Shown here piece after piece: positions 7,091 through 15,569 of a DNA stretch of 23,635 nucleotides (its first letter is position 1; each line of letters opens with the position of its first letter). The position numbers were made by a program, and so were the translations under genes. The stretch is from Verrucomicrobiota bacterium (lineage in GTDB: Bacteria > Verrucomicrobiota > Verrucomicrobiae > Opitutales > CG1-02-43-26): contig JABDAI010000001.1 in assembly GCA_013289195.1 (NCBI GenBank), positions 1 to 23,635 on the forward strand. Reading direction: 5' to 3'. The notes below the pieces were generated by a model. The model did no database searches. It was not told the DNA's origin and was given only the letters and a program-made list of their open reading frames with translations.

Positions 7091-8404
7091 ATGTCTAAAA
7101 AGCCTTTACCACATCCTCATATTGAACACAAAACGGGTTTTCTTCCAGCAGTTATTTGGACCTCAGCGGCTCTTTTCTATCTTTATGAATACATCGTTCG
7201 TGTCGCTCCAAATGTTATGTTCTCTGAACTTGAGGCTGCTTTCCAGGTCAATAGCGCAACGCTCTCCACTTCAATTGCCTCCTACCATTATATCTATGCT
7301 CCTATGCAATTGATTGTAGGAATATTGTTTGACCGTTTTGGTGGAAAACGCCTACTCGTACCGGCTACACTCATTGTTGCAATAGGGTGTATTATTCCGA
7401 CGCTTTCAACGAATACTCTTTGGACTCTTACCATTGGCCGTTTATTCATGGGTTTTGGTTCTGCCTTTGGTTTTGTGGGTGTTTTGTACGTTGCTACTGT
7501 TTGGTATCCTCCGCAGCGCATAGCATTTCTCTCCGGCTTGACTACTGCTTTAGGCATGCTAGGAGCCATGATGGGCACAACGATGCTCTCACGGCTTGTT
7601 GATAATGTTGGTTGGAAACACAGTTGGGAAATAGCGGGGGTTACTGGACTTTTTGTAGCAGCCATTCTTTTGATAGCCATTCCGAAGCCTCCAGCATGGG
7701 AGCAACGACGACGAGAAATGTACAAGAAAGAGGAAAAAAAGAATAATTTTCTCATTGGCCTATTCATTGTTCTTAAAAACCCCCAAACTTGGATTATTGG
7801 CTTGATAGGAGGTGCACTATTCCTGCCACTTTCGCTTTTTGCAGATCTTTGGGGTATTCAATACATAATGAATGTTTCAAACGTTTCAAAAATAGAAGCT
7901 GCTAATGCGATTGCTATGCTTTACTTAGGTTGGCTTATCGGAAGCCCTATTGCTGGATGGTTTTCTGACTTTTGTGGACGAAGAAAAGCTCCTCTTTTCT
8001 GGAGCGCTTTGGCGAGTGGCACGCTCTTCTCTATAATGCTTTTCTTTCCTTCTATTCCATTTTTCTACCTGTGTGCTTTACTTTTCATTTCAGGCATCCT
8101 CTGCTCATCAGAAGTAGTCACGTTTGTTGCAGGTTTCGAAGCCAATCAAAAATACCTCAAAGGTACGGCGATGGCTGTTGTGAATATGATAATCACAATT
8201 GTTGGTGGCTTATGTCAACCCGTGGTGGGCTACATTCTCGTCTTTTTAGGCAAAAATCGGCTCATTGAAAAATCAACTTCCCTTTTAGCAGTTTCCAATG
8301 ACTACCGTGCCGCCCTAATAATACTGCCTGCCATTTTATTTTTAGGTGCTATCATTTGTCTTTTTATGAAAGAAACCTTTGTTAAAAATAATTCTTATGA
8401 TTAA
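7091..8404 (+). CDS. major facilitator superfamily transporter
   Basis: A 437-residue inner-membrane carrier with about 12 hydrophobic segments. The MFS signature between helices 2 and 3 is clear (GILFDRFGGKRLL, about residues 80-92), with a related motif in the second half (GWFSDFCGRRKAPLF). The opening FYLYEYIVRVAPNVM resembles carriers numerous in Legionella and Coxiella relatives, where related proteins import amino acids, phosphorylated compounds or other host metabolites; the substrate here is unknown. TTG at 7064 is in frame but would lengthen the N-terminus without similarity, so ATG 7091 is chosen. It follows the HU terminator by about 40 bases; no clear Shine-Dalgarno sequence is seen. 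A long central loop (about residues 195-220) is strongly charged, as usual between the two six-helix halves. Confidence 0.9.
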   Translation: MSKKPLPHPHIEHKTGFLPAVIWTSAALFYLYEYIVRVAPNVMFSELEAAFQVNSATLSTSIASYHYIYAPMQLIVGILFDRFGGKRLLVPATLIVAIGCIIPTLSTNTLWTLTIGRLFMGFGSAFGFVGVLYVATVWYPPQRIAFLSGLTTALGMLGAMMGTTMLSRLVDNVGWKHSWEIAGVTGLFVAAILLIAIPKPPAWEQRRREMYKKEEKKNNFLIGLFIVLKNPQTWIIGLIGGALFLPLSLFADLWGIQYIMNVSNVSKIEAANAIAMLYLGWLIGSPIAGWFSDFCGRRKAPLFWSALASGTLFSIMLFFPSIPFFYLCALLFISGILCSSEVVTFVAGFEANQKYLKGTAMAVVNMIITIVGGLCQPVVGYILVFLGKNRLIEKSTSLLAVSNDYRAALIILPAILFLGAIICLFMKETFVKNNSYD

Positions 8405-8508
8405 AAGAAATTTTATATCATTTAACAACAACTCTTGACAATTTTTTATAATTCTTAAAAAATAAAATTGAAGTTAACCCAGAAAGCTTCATTTAACCCC
8501 AAATTATC

Positions 8509-9024
8509 ATGATTCCTGCAAGTAGATTCAAAAGATTTATAGCTTACATTATAGATGCCATTATACTAGGTATTTTTTCCTGGATAGTTTTAATTATTAT
8601 TGCTATAGGTGCATCTAAAATAAATGAGCTGGATATCTTTATGCTCAATTTTAGTTTAATTTTTTATCCTGTATTGTGGTTATACTATGCATTTTTTGAA
8701 AGTTCTCTATGGCAAGCAAGCCTTGGGAAAAGACTTTTAAAGATATATGTATCGGATTTAGATAATCAAAAAATAAATTTCGCCACAGCTTTTACTAGAG
8801 CCTTTCTATGGATTTTACCCTTACTCCCTATAGCAATTTTGCAAATTACTAGTACAAGCATGGAAGATTATCATGCTAAATTAAGTACTTATTGGTGGTT
8901 ATCATTAATTTGCGGAATTATATACATTATCGAATTTATACCAGTCTTTTTCACAAAAGAAAGATGGACTCTTTACGACATATTTACTTCCACAAGAGTC
9001 AATAAAAAGATTACTGGAAATTAA
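8509..9024 (+). CDS. RDD-family membrane protein
   Basis: A 171-residue membrane protein with hydrophobic helices at about 10-33, 44-65, 95-113 and 127-150. The family marks are present: R9 and D16 in helix 1 (RFIAYIID), the ASLGKRLLKI motif after helix 2 and the late aspartate in LYDIFTSTRV (D157). RDD proteins are widespread; a few act as sodium or proton antiporters, but most, including this one, have no known substrate. ATG 8509 gives the expected short cytoplasmic N-terminus; there is no Shine-Dalgarno sequence. The 104-base gap to the upstream transporter includes TTGACA at 8435, but no well-spaced -10 box. A strong terminator follows, so the gene ends a transcription unit. Confidence 0.82.
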   Translation: MIPASRFKRFIAYIIDAIILGIFSWIVLIIIAIGASKINELDIFMLNFSLIFYPVLWLYYAFFESSLWQASLGKRLLKIYVSDLDNQKINFATAFTRAFLWILPLLPIAILQITSTSMEDYHAKLSTYWWLSLICGIIYIIEFIPVFFTKERWTLYDIFTSTRVNKKITGN

Positions 9025-9062
9025 AGCTTCTTTTCGCTAGGTCACCAATTTTCTTCCTTGTA

Positions 9063-9102
9063 CCTCAGTTCGGAATTTTCCCGAACTGAGGTTGTTATTT
9101 TA
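9063..9102 (+). terminator. terminator of the RDD gene
   Basis: A perfect 11-bp stem, CCTCAGTTCGG with CCGAACTGAGG, and a 7-base loop are followed by a T-rich run. It lies 38 bases after the stop codon. Confidence 0.93.
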
Positions 9103-9381
9103 TTCATAGGGTTATCACTGCTCTTTATGATTAAAACTGATATTTATTATTATTAATTAGTATTTTTTAATTGAATACCACTATTGACAATAATTTAAAA
9201 TAATTGAAGAATGAAGTTAATTTAAACTAAACCCCACTTCAACCCGAGTCAATTAGCCGATTACTTGAAATTAAAAATCCTAATATAGATATCTAAAAAG
9301 GATCATAGGATTATCTATGTTACTTTGTTGTCCTGTCCATACTTGAATCTTAAACTATTAATTCCCAAATTTTTGAAACAA
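9103..9381 (+). other. non-coding leader region of the JmjC-like gene
   Basis: About 280 AT-rich bases without a convincing gene. TTGACA at 9184-9189 is a candidate -35, but no -10 stands at normal distance; TAAAAT follows only six bases later, as TATAAT does at 8447 after the TTGACA at 8435. AATCCTA (9276) and TAGGATT (9306) could form a 7-bp stem in a leader RNA. Neither feature is strong. Confidence 0.3.
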
Positions 9382-10263
9382 ATGAAGCAATTAATTACTA
9401 TCGTTATCTTTATCTATCATATGACCCTTTTGGCAACTGCCTTTTACGGATCCGATAAATTGAAATTCCAATCAGTTCGTGAACTGCAACCCGGTGATAT
9501 TTTAAATCCATACACTCACTGCTTAATGCCATATATTGTTCGGGGCGCAGCAAGCAACTGTCCAGGCATGAATTTTACATTTGAATATCTTCTCAAGAAG
9601 TATCAGGATGCTGTTTTGCATCTTAATATTGATAGCTCAAGACAGAAAGTACCTGAAGATCTTTCTTGGGAAGATAGTTTTCACGTCAACTATTTTGATG
9701 ACGAAGATATCAGTTTCTTACGTCATATAAATTTTAGAAAATTAAAGGAAATTGGTCACATTAACTTAAATATAAGTGAGCTCGATAACAACAATTCATT
9801 TCTCTTACACAAAGAGTTTAGTTGCTTCCCTCTGAATGCGATGTTTGACGACGGCACAGTGACGTTGCTTCTAGGAACCGGGAAACGGATAACTATGCAT
9901 GCACATCCTTCTCACGATTCTTACCTTATTGAGTTTCGAGGACCTAAGTTAGTTATTCTTGCCTCGCCATCTGCCGCATATGCACTAATGACAAGACCTA
10001 ATTCCGCTAAGATGCTTAATGAGCTTAGTTGTTGCTATGACTTTTCGGATGATTATTTATATTTGGCTAACCTCAATTTTATGCAACCAGACCTTCAAAA
10101 TCATCCTGAATTAGCCGAGATTATTTTTTATGAAGCCATTATTCAAGAAGGCGACGTCCTTCTCATCCCTGCCAAATGGCTTCATGAAGTCCATTACCGC
10201 TGTAAAGATGAATGCATTGGTATTAATCAGTTTGTTCAAAATTGCCAACCTTGTCTTCCTTGA
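9382..10263 (+). CDS. exported JmjC/cupin_8-like protein, probable Fe(II)/2-oxoglutarate oxygenase relative
   Basis: A 293-residue protein. Residues 1-20 look like a Sec signal peptide ending TAFYG, so it is probably exported. The body follows the JmjC/cupin_8 pattern: an entry motif MPYIVRGAA at about 49-57, a YLLKKYQDAVLHL segment, then ITMHAHPSHDSYLIEFRG, where family members have HxD...N followed by GrKr, then LVILASP, and finally GDVLLIPAKWLHEV with the distal histidine H268. The usual iron ligand pair HxD reads H173-A-H175, and the later N is D179. The fold is therefore likely, but 2-oxoglutarate oxygenase activity is uncertain; a bound metal with three histidines is possible. Known relatives hydroxylate proteins or tRNA in the cytoplasm, so export is unusual. 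ATG 9382 is chosen because it starts the signal peptide; a TTG at 9325 is in frame but spoils it. There is no Shine-Dalgarno sequence. Confidence 0.7.
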   Translation: MKQLITIVIFIYHMTLLATAFYGSDKLKFQSVRELQPGDILNPYTHCLMPYIVRGAASNCPGMNFTFEYLLKKYQDAVLHLNIDSSRQKVPEDLSWEDSFHVNYFDDEDISFLRHINFRKLKEIGHINLNISELDNNNSFLLHKEFSCFPLNAMFDDGTVTLLLGTGKRITMHAHPSHDSYLIEFRGPKLVILASPSAAYALMTRPNSAKMLNELSCCYDFSDDYLYLANLNFMQPDLQNHPELAEIIFYEAIIQEGDVLLIPAKWLHEVHYRCKDECIGINQFVQNCQPCLP

Positions 10264-10296
10264 ACCCAGCTTTATGAGTGACAGTAATATAATCAG

Positions 10297-10362
10297 TTTT
10301 GGCGCGAAGACGAATGCATTGGCATTGCACATTTCGCTGAAAATTGCCATCCTTGTTTACCT
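10297..10362 (+). pseudogene. decayed 3' end of a duplicate of the JmjC-like gene
   Basis: In one frame this reads FWREDECIGIAHFAENCHPCLP, matching the end of the gene just upstream (HYRCKDECIGINQFVQNCQPCLP). Over the last 54 bases I count 42 identities, with several third-position changes. No start, signal peptide or catalytic part remains, and the original stop is lost. A palindromic element begins two bases after the match. Confidence 0.7.
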
Positions 10363-10364
10363 TA

Positions 10365-10542
10365 TACCAAATTTCATTCTAAAATGAACAAAGGTCGCTT
10401 GAATTTATGCCAGATAATGACATTCTGATCGAGCAAGCGCACAGGCGTACCCGAGGTACGTCGAGTACTTGCGAGTGAAGAAGGCTCATTAGATGGCATA
10501 AAGGCAAGTCGGCATTTGTTCATTTTAGAATGGGATTTGGTA
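10365..10542. mobile_element. 178-bp palindromic MITE-like element
   Basis: The ends TACCAAAT and ATTTGGTA are inverted repeats; the arms extend through ATTCTAAAATGAACAAA on the left and its complement on the right, 27 of 29 bases matching. The exact centre is GTACC-CGA-GGTAC (10447-10459), and weaker symmetry lies between, such as TTTATGCCA and TGGCATAAA. TTA flanks both ends (10362-10364 and 10543-10545), as expected of a 3-bp target duplication. It is too short to encode a transposase. The structure fits a non-autonomous element; copies elsewhere would prove it. Confidence 0.65.
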
Positions 10543-10657
10543 TTAAGTTTCATCCCATAAAATTTTACAAAAAAATAAAAAAATGAGTTTTAGGCTATTT
10601 TTATGCTTTATCCCGTCGAATCCCTATTTTATATTAGGAGACTAACTTTTATAAATA

Positions 10658-11929
10658 ATGATTGATTTAAAGCTTTTAAGAGAGAATCCAGAGCTTGTGC
10701 GCGAAGGGATAAAGAAAAAAAAATTTGCTTGTGATTTAGACGCCATATTGGAATTTGACGTCAAACGTAGAGCTTGCGTAGCAGAAACTGAAACAGCTAG
10801 AGCTTTGCTAAAATCTGCTAATACCGAAATGGCCGCAACGAAGAAAGGTTCCCCGGAGTTTCTTGAAAAAGTTAAAGAACTGAAAGTCTTATCCGAAAAG
10901 GTAAAGGAATTGGAAGACAATATGAAGGAAATCGATTACATCTGGCAGGCTTTGTTTTTAACCATTCCTAATATTCCAGATGCCAGCGTGCCCATTGGTA
11001 AGGATGAAAATGATAACGTCGCTGTCTCTCAATGGGGCGATGTGGACAGTGTCTCAAAATTTGCAAAAGCACATTATGATATTCCATGGTTTACACATTA
11101 TTTAGATTTCCCTAGGGGTGTAAAAGTTACAGGCGCTGGGTTTCCTTTTTATAGAGGAGATATGGCACGGTTAGTGCGCGCTTTGATTAGCTTTTATTTA
11201 GAAGAGGCCAGGAAGAATGGTTATGAAGAATTGCTTGCCCCAATTCTTGTCAATGCCGAAAGTGCCATGGCTACCGGCGCCCTTCCAGATAAGGAAGGAC
11301 AAATGTACGAGGACACTAGAGATGGATTTTATCTTATTCCGACCGCAGAGGTTCCTGTAACCAATTTTTATCGAGATGAAATTCTTGATGAAAAAGATTT
11401 ACCTGTCTATCATTGTGGTTACACTCCCTGTTTTAGAAGAGAGGCCGGAAGCTGGGGAAAAGACGTTCGAGGATTGAACCGATTACATCAATTTGATAAA
11501 GTCGAACTCGTAAAATGGGTACACCCAGAAAAAAGTTTTGAAGAATTAGAAAAATTGCGTTTGGACGCCGAAGAACTCCTCAAAAAGCTGGAAATACCTT
11601 ACCGTGTTCTTTTAATTTGCACTGGCGATATTGGTTTTGCCCATGCTAAGCAATATGACTTAGAAGTCTGGGCCGGCGGGCAGAAACGATGGCTTGAGGT
11701 TTCTAGTTGTAGTAATTTTACTGACTTCCAGGCAAGAAGAGCTGGAATTCGTTATAGGCCGCGAAATGGAGGAAAGGCTGAAGTGGTTCATACTCTCAAT
11801 GGTTCCGGACTGGCTGTCCCACGGGTATTAGCCGCGATTTTAGAAAATAATTTACAGGAAGATGGAAGTGTACGCGTTCCTTTGGCTTTAAGACCTTGGT
11901 ATGGTGATGAGTTTATTGGCAGCAACTGA
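10658..11929 (+). CDS. serS: seryl-tRNA synthetase
   Basis: A 423-residue class II synthetase that charges tRNA-Ser (and tRNA-Sec where present) with serine. The N-terminal helical arm that grips the long variable arm of the tRNA spans about residues 25-100. The catalytic core has the serine-binding TAE loop (IPTAEVPVTN), motif 2 (FRREAGSWGKDVRGL from F259, with R260 and E262) and motif 3 (NGSGLAVPRVLAAILENN). Length and motifs are normal. An AGGAG sequence at 10636-10640 is 17 bases before the ATG, rather far to act as the ribosome site. The upstream 115 bases after the palindromic element should hold the promoter; no clear boxes are seen. The 3' end overlaps tilS by 29 bases, so the two are co-transcribed. 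Confidence 0.97.
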   Translation: MIDLKLLRENPELVREGIKKKKFACDLDAILEFDVKRRACVAETETARALLKSANTEMAATKKGSPEFLEKVKELKVLSEKVKELEDNMKEIDYIWQALFLTIPNIPDASVPIGKDENDNVAVSQWGDVDSVSKFAKAHYDIPWFTHYLDFPRGVKVTGAGFPFYRGDMARLVRALISFYLEEARKNGYEELLAPILVNAESAMATGALPDKEGQMYEDTRDGFYLIPTAEVPVTNFYRDEILDEKDLPVYHCGYTPCFRREAGSWGKDVRGLNRLHQFDKVELVKWVHPEKSFEELEKLRLDAEELLKKLEIPYRVLLICTGDIGFAHAKQYDLEVWAGGQKRWLEVSSCSNFTDFQARRAGIRYRPRNGGKAEVVHTLNGSGLAVPRVLAAILENNLQEDGSVRVPLALRPWYGDEFIGSN

Positions 11930-13361
11930 TTGGCCTAAGGCAGCTCGGACTTTATCTAAAGAAATTTCTTTAGATCAATTACATCCGCAATGTACTGATT
12001 TTTTATTAAATAAAACCAATGAACCCTGGGGCATAACTTGCTCTGGCGGCAGCGACTCCTTATTTTTATTGCTATTAATTTACGGACATTTTTTTAGCAA
12101 AAATAAAAATATTTATGTATTTCATTACAATCATAAATTAAGAGGCAAGGAATCCGATGAAGAAGAGAAGTTTGTAAGCGCTTGTTGCAAAGAATTAAAT
12201 ATATCTTTAATTTGCGGCATAGGAGATCCGTTGATCAAAGATAAAAGTGAAGGATCTTTGCGAAAGAAACGGCATCTTTTTTTTAATGAAGCATTAGAAA
12301 AAATTGGAGGAAAAATTTTACTATTAGGGCACCAAATAAACGATGTAGCCGAAATGATGTTGATGCGAATAGCTCGTGGAAGTGGAACAGGGGGTATATG
12401 CGCTCCGAGGGCTATTCATTTTTTTAAAGGAGGCAAGACCCATGTAAGACCCCTTTTGCATGTGGGAAAAAACTTCTTATTAGAAAAGTTAGAAGAAGCA
12501 GGAATACCTTATTGTAGAGACTCTTCCAACGAGGGGGACTATTATTTTAGAAATCGCATCCGCAGGAATGTCATTCCGGAATGGGAAGCTGCCTGTATCG
12601 GAGATATTTGGAAAGGAGTTGCAAGATCGCGAGAATTGCTTGAGGAAGATGGCCTAGCGATTGAAAAATGGCTGGAAGATATTTTAGATTCCCACCAAAT
12701 TCCTAAAGCTGCTACTTTAAATATGACTTTCCTTCATGGAAAGCCAAAAGCTTTATATCGACGTATACTTCATAAATGGTTACAATACAATGATGTTTCC
12801 AATCATTTTAGCTCCAGTAGCTTTGATATTTTATTAAATAAAGTAATACATGGAGAAGATTTTCAAATAAATGCTGGAAATATTCAAAAAATAATATTCA
12901 AAGAAAAAATATTAGTATTAGAGAGTATTAAAAAATGCTCCATGCCTATTCATCCGTTAGCTGAGAATAGTACGGACATTAGTCCTGGTACCATTTTAGC
13001 ATTAAGCAACTGTAAATTTCTAGAAGTGAAAGAAATTATTTTAGACGAGCAATTAAAAAAAGGGATCATCAGCGGAAAAATGGATCCGAACTCCGTAGCC
13101 TATTTACGATACGATAAAACTATGAATTTTTCAGTCAGATTGTGGAGGGCAGGGGATCGTTATCAGCCATTAGGGCTTTCTGGCACTCGTAAATTGCAAG
13201 ATCTTTTTATTGATAGGAAAATTCCCAGACAGATGCGTGGCGTGTTGCCAGTAATATATGAAAAGGATTATGGAATCGCATGGTGCCCGGGATTGCCAAT
13301 TGCTGAAGCATTTCGAGTTGATCTAAGTTCTGTTTGCGCTTTACAATTGACATATACGTAA
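11901..13361 (+). CDS. tilS: tRNA(Ile)-lysidine synthetase
   Basis: A 486-residue enzyme that uses ATP and lysine to convert C34 of the CAT-anticodon tRNA-Ile to lysidine, so that it reads AUA. The PP-loop motif SGGSDS is at residues 48-53; HNHKLR-type and GHQINDVAEMMLMRIARGSG motifs follow, as in the N-type ATPase fold. The C-terminal domain typical of longer TilS proteins is present (VRLWRAGDRYQPLGLSGTRK and following). The start overlaps serS by 29 bases; ATG 11901 and a second ATG at 11907 are both possible, and about 45 residues precede the PP loop either way. The gene is followed after 31 bases by ftsH, a neighbour pair also known in Chlamydiae and many other bacteria. Confidence 0.93.
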   Translation: MVMSLLAATDWPKAARTLSKEISLDQLHPQCTDFLLNKTNEPWGITCSGGSDSLFLLLLIYGHFFSKNKNIYVFHYNHKLRGKESDEEEKFVSACCKELNISLICGIGDPLIKDKSEGSLRKKRHLFFNEALEKIGGKILLLGHQINDVAEMMLMRIARGSGTGGICAPRAIHFFKGGKTHVRPLLHVGKNFLLEKLEEAGIPYCRDSSNEGDYYFRNRIRRNVIPEWEAACIGDIWKGVARSRELLEEDGLAIEKWLEDILDSHQIPKAATLNMTFLHGKPKALYRRILHKWLQYNDVSNHFSSSSFDILLNKVIHGEDFQINAGNIQKIIFKEKILVLESIKKCSMPIHPLAENSTDISPGTILALSNCKFLEVKEIILDEQLKKGIISGKMDPNSVAYLRYDKTMNFSVRLWRAGDRYQPLGLSGTRKLQDLFIDRKIPRQMRGVLPVIYEKDYGIAWCPGLPIAEAFRVDLSSVCALQLTYT

Positions 13362-13392
13362 GAATTGGTAAAAAGAAAGTATAGTACGCCCT

Positions 13393-15447
13393 ATGAATCG
13401 AAATTTTAAAAACAAATCTAACAAAAAGAAAAACACTAAAAATAAGCAACCAGAACGTTTCCAGCCTAAAGTATTATTCATTTGGTTAATAATATTTGCT
13501 ACGATTATCGGTCTATGGTCACTTTACCCTGTTCAGGAAAGTAGTCAAAAAGGTTGGACGATGCAAGAGGTCATCAAAGAAGCGCAAGCCGGGAATATCG
13601 AAAGAGGAACTATTAAATCCGATCCCTCAAGAGGTACTCAGTGGTACGTTGTGAAAGGTCAGCTTAAAGCTCCTCAGACAGAAGTTATTAATGGTAAAGA
13701 AGTTACAAAACCATCGATGTTTGTGGCTGAAGGAAGGTTGACAGACGATTTATTTAAAGAATTGATGGCATCTCCAAGTGGAAATGCGATTATAGAAAAG
13801 CCAGCAAGTACGCTTTTTGGAGATTTATTATGGAGTGTGCTTCCATTTCTATTTTTTATAGGCCTGCTTTATTTTCTTTTTGCCAGACAAATTCGCATGG
13901 CAGGAAAAGGAGCCATGAGTTTTGGAAAAAGTCGCGCTAAAATGCTCACTCGAGACGATAAAGTAGCGACGTTTAAAGACGTAGCTGGGTGTGATGAAGC
14001 AAAAGAAGAAGTTTCTGAAATTGTAGATTTCCTTAAAGATCCTAAAAAATTCCAGCGCATTGGCGGAAAAGTGCCAAAAGGCGTCCTCATGATGGGTCCT
14101 CCTGGAACCGGTAAAACACTACTCGCTCGAGCTGTTGCAGGGGAGGCAGATGTACCGTTTTTTACAATCAGTGGATCCGACTTTGTTGAAATGTTCGTCG
14201 GGGTAGGGGCCTCTCGAGTTCGAGATATGTTCGAACAAGGAAGACAAAATGCCCCTTGTATTATCTTTATTGATGAAATAGATGCAGTAGGAAGGCAAAG
14301 AGGTGCAGGACTTGGCGGAGGCAATGACGAGCGAGAACAGACATTAAATTCTCTTTTAGTCGAAATGGATGGATTTGATTCGCATGAGGGAGTCATTGTG
14401 ATCGCAGCCACGAACCGTCCTGACGTTCTTGATAGCGCGCTTCTTCGCCCAGGTAGATTTGACCGTCAAGTAGTTATTGATTTACCTGATATCAACGGAC
14501 GTGAGGAAATTTTGAAAGTTCATTCAAAAGATATTAAATTGGGAGAGAATATCGATTTATCGCTCGTAGCGAGAAATACTCCGGGTTTTTCTGGAGCAGA
14601 TCTAGAGAACTTATTAAATGAAGCTGCTTTGATAGCCGCGCGTTTCGATAAAGATGCCGTCGAAATGCAAGACATTGACGACGCACGCGAAAAAATTGCT
14701 TACGGAAGAGAGCGTAGACGCTTAATGGATGCCGAAGACAAAAAAATTACAGCTTATCATGAAGCAGGACATGCATTAGTGCAAGTTGTGATAGATGATG
14801 GCTATCTGCCAGTCCATAAAGTTACGATTATTCCCAGAGGACAAAGTTTGGGAAGCACCATGTTTACGCCAAAGAAAGATATATTAAATCAACAAAAGCA
14901 ACGTATTTTAAATCAAATTTGCTGCGCTATGGGCGGCCGAATAGCTGAGGAACTTGCACTTGGAGATATAACCAGCGGAGCTTCGGGTGATATAAAAATT
15001 GCCACAAAATTGGCCCGTCACATGGTTTGCGACTGGGGAATGAGTTCTTTAGGATTAATAGCATTGGGTGAAAACCAAGATCATATCTTTTTAGGCAAAG
15101 AAATCACACGGACCCAAAATTATAGCGAGGAAACAGCGGAGTTAATTGATAAAGAAATCCATAATCTTATCAATTCTCAGTACGAAAGAGGACGGATAAT
15201 CATTGAAGAGCACCGCCAAGCCTTAGAAACTATTGCGCAAGCTTTGCTAGTCCACGAGACTATAGAGGGCAAGCACGTCAAAGAAATCCTTGAATTTGGT
15301 GAAATTAAATCTCCGGTTATTCCATTTAGGTATAAACCACATGAAACGCCAAAAGATAATGCCGAGGAAGAAAAGAGTGCTAAAGAGAAAAATAGAAGAA
15401 CTGAGAGCTTGGTAAAAGATAGTTTATCGCCTGAGACGACAATTTAA
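13393..15447 (+). CDS. ftsH: ATP-dependent zinc metalloprotease FtsH
   Basis: A 684-residue inner-membrane AAA protease that degrades damaged or short-lived membrane and cytoplasmic proteins. In order: a very basic, Asn/Lys-rich N-terminus (1-26), membrane helix 1 (about 28-46), a periplasmic domain of about 100 residues, membrane helix 2 (about 143-163), the AAA module with Walker A GPPGTGKT (235-242), Walker B IIFIDE (D294, E295) and the RPGRFDRQV region, then the peptidase with HEAGH (H456, E457, H460) and the third zinc ligand D533 in SGASGD. The last 40 residues are charged and probably disordered. ATG 13393 is the first in frame and directly precedes the basic segment; no Shine-Dalgarno sequence is visible. 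It lies 31 bases after tilS. The transcript would run antisense through tRNA-Thr to the terminator at 15538. Confidence 0.97.
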   Translation: MNRNFKNKSNKKKNTKNKQPERFQPKVLFIWLIIFATIIGLWSLYPVQESSQKGWTMQEVIKEAQAGNIERGTIKSDPSRGTQWYVVKGQLKAPQTEVINGKEVTKPSMFVAEGRLTDDLFKELMASPSGNAIIEKPASTLFGDLLWSVLPFLFFIGLLYFLFARQIRMAGKGAMSFGKSRAKMLTRDDKVATFKDVAGCDEAKEEVSEIVDFLKDPKKFQRIGGKVPKGVLMMGPPGTGKTLLARAVAGEADVPFFTISGSDFVEMFVGVGASRVRDMFEQGRQNAPCIIFIDEIDAVGRQRGAGLGGGNDEREQTLNSLLVEMDGFDSHEGVIVIAATNRPDVLDSALLRPGRFDRQVVIDLPDINGREEILKVHSKDIKLGENIDLSLVARNTPGFSGADLENLLNEAALIAARFDKDAVEMQDIDDAREKIAYGRERRRLMDAEDKKITAYHEAGHALVQVVIDDGYLPVHKVTIIPRGQSLGSTMFTPKKDILNQQKQRILNQICCAMGGRIAEELALGDITSGASGDIKIATKLARHMVCDWGMSSLGLIALGENQDHIFLGKEITRTQNYSEETAELIDKEIHNLINSQYERGRIIIEEHRQALETIAQALLVHETIEGKHVKEILEFGEIKSPVIPFRYKPHETPKDNAEEEKSAKEKNRRTESLVKDSLSPETTI

Positions 15448-15458
15448 AAAAATAAAAA

Positions 15459-15534
15459 TGGAGCCGGCTGTCAGACTCGAACTGACGACCGTTCGCTTAC
15501 AAGGCGAATGCTCTACCAACTGAGCTAAGCCGGC
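15459..15534 (-). tRNA. tRNA-Thr (anticodon TGT)
   Basis: On the minus strand this is a 76-base tRNA with an encoded CCA. The acceptor stem GCCGGCT/AGCCGGC is a perfect 7 bp, the D arm is GCTC...GAGC, the anticodon arm is TTCGC-CTTGTAA-GCGAA, and the T arm is GTCAG-TTCGAGT-CTGAC. Anticodon TGT reads ACA and, by wobble, other Thr codons. Its 3' end is 12 bases from the ftsH stop codon, on the opposite strand. Confidence 0.96.
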
Positions 15535-15537
15535 CAA

Positions 15538-15569
15538 AAATCTGTCACTATTCATGGCAGATTTTTTTT
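15538..15569 (+). terminator. terminator downstream of ftsH, beyond the antisense tRNA
   Basis: AAATCTGTCA pairs with TGGCAGATTT (one T-G pair) around a 7-base loop, followed by a T run. On the minus strand it stands just upstream of tRNA-Thr and would also have a T run, so it may work in both directions. Confidence 0.75.

Noticed and set aside
7294..7767. 157-codon open frame on the minus strand inside the MFS gene
   Set aside because: It is opposite a clear membrane carrier; no start signal or family similarity.
9325..9381. TTG start extending the JmjC-like protein by 19 residues
   Set aside because: It would bury the signal peptide; ATG 9382 gives a normal one.
10130..10387. 85-codon plus-strand frame across the end of the JmjC-like gene
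   Set aside because: It is a different frame of the gene and its decayed copy; the matching protein frame reads ECIGI and CLP instead.
13347..13385. TTGACA near the end of tilS with TATAGT as an ftsH promoter
   Set aside because: The spacing is 27 bases, too long for a normal promoter; the better-spaced alternative is only A-rich.
13869..14411. 180-codon open frame on the minus strand inside ftsH
   Set aside because: It is opposite the conserved AAA module, and its Ser/Pro-rich translation is the usual antisense image of Walker motifs.
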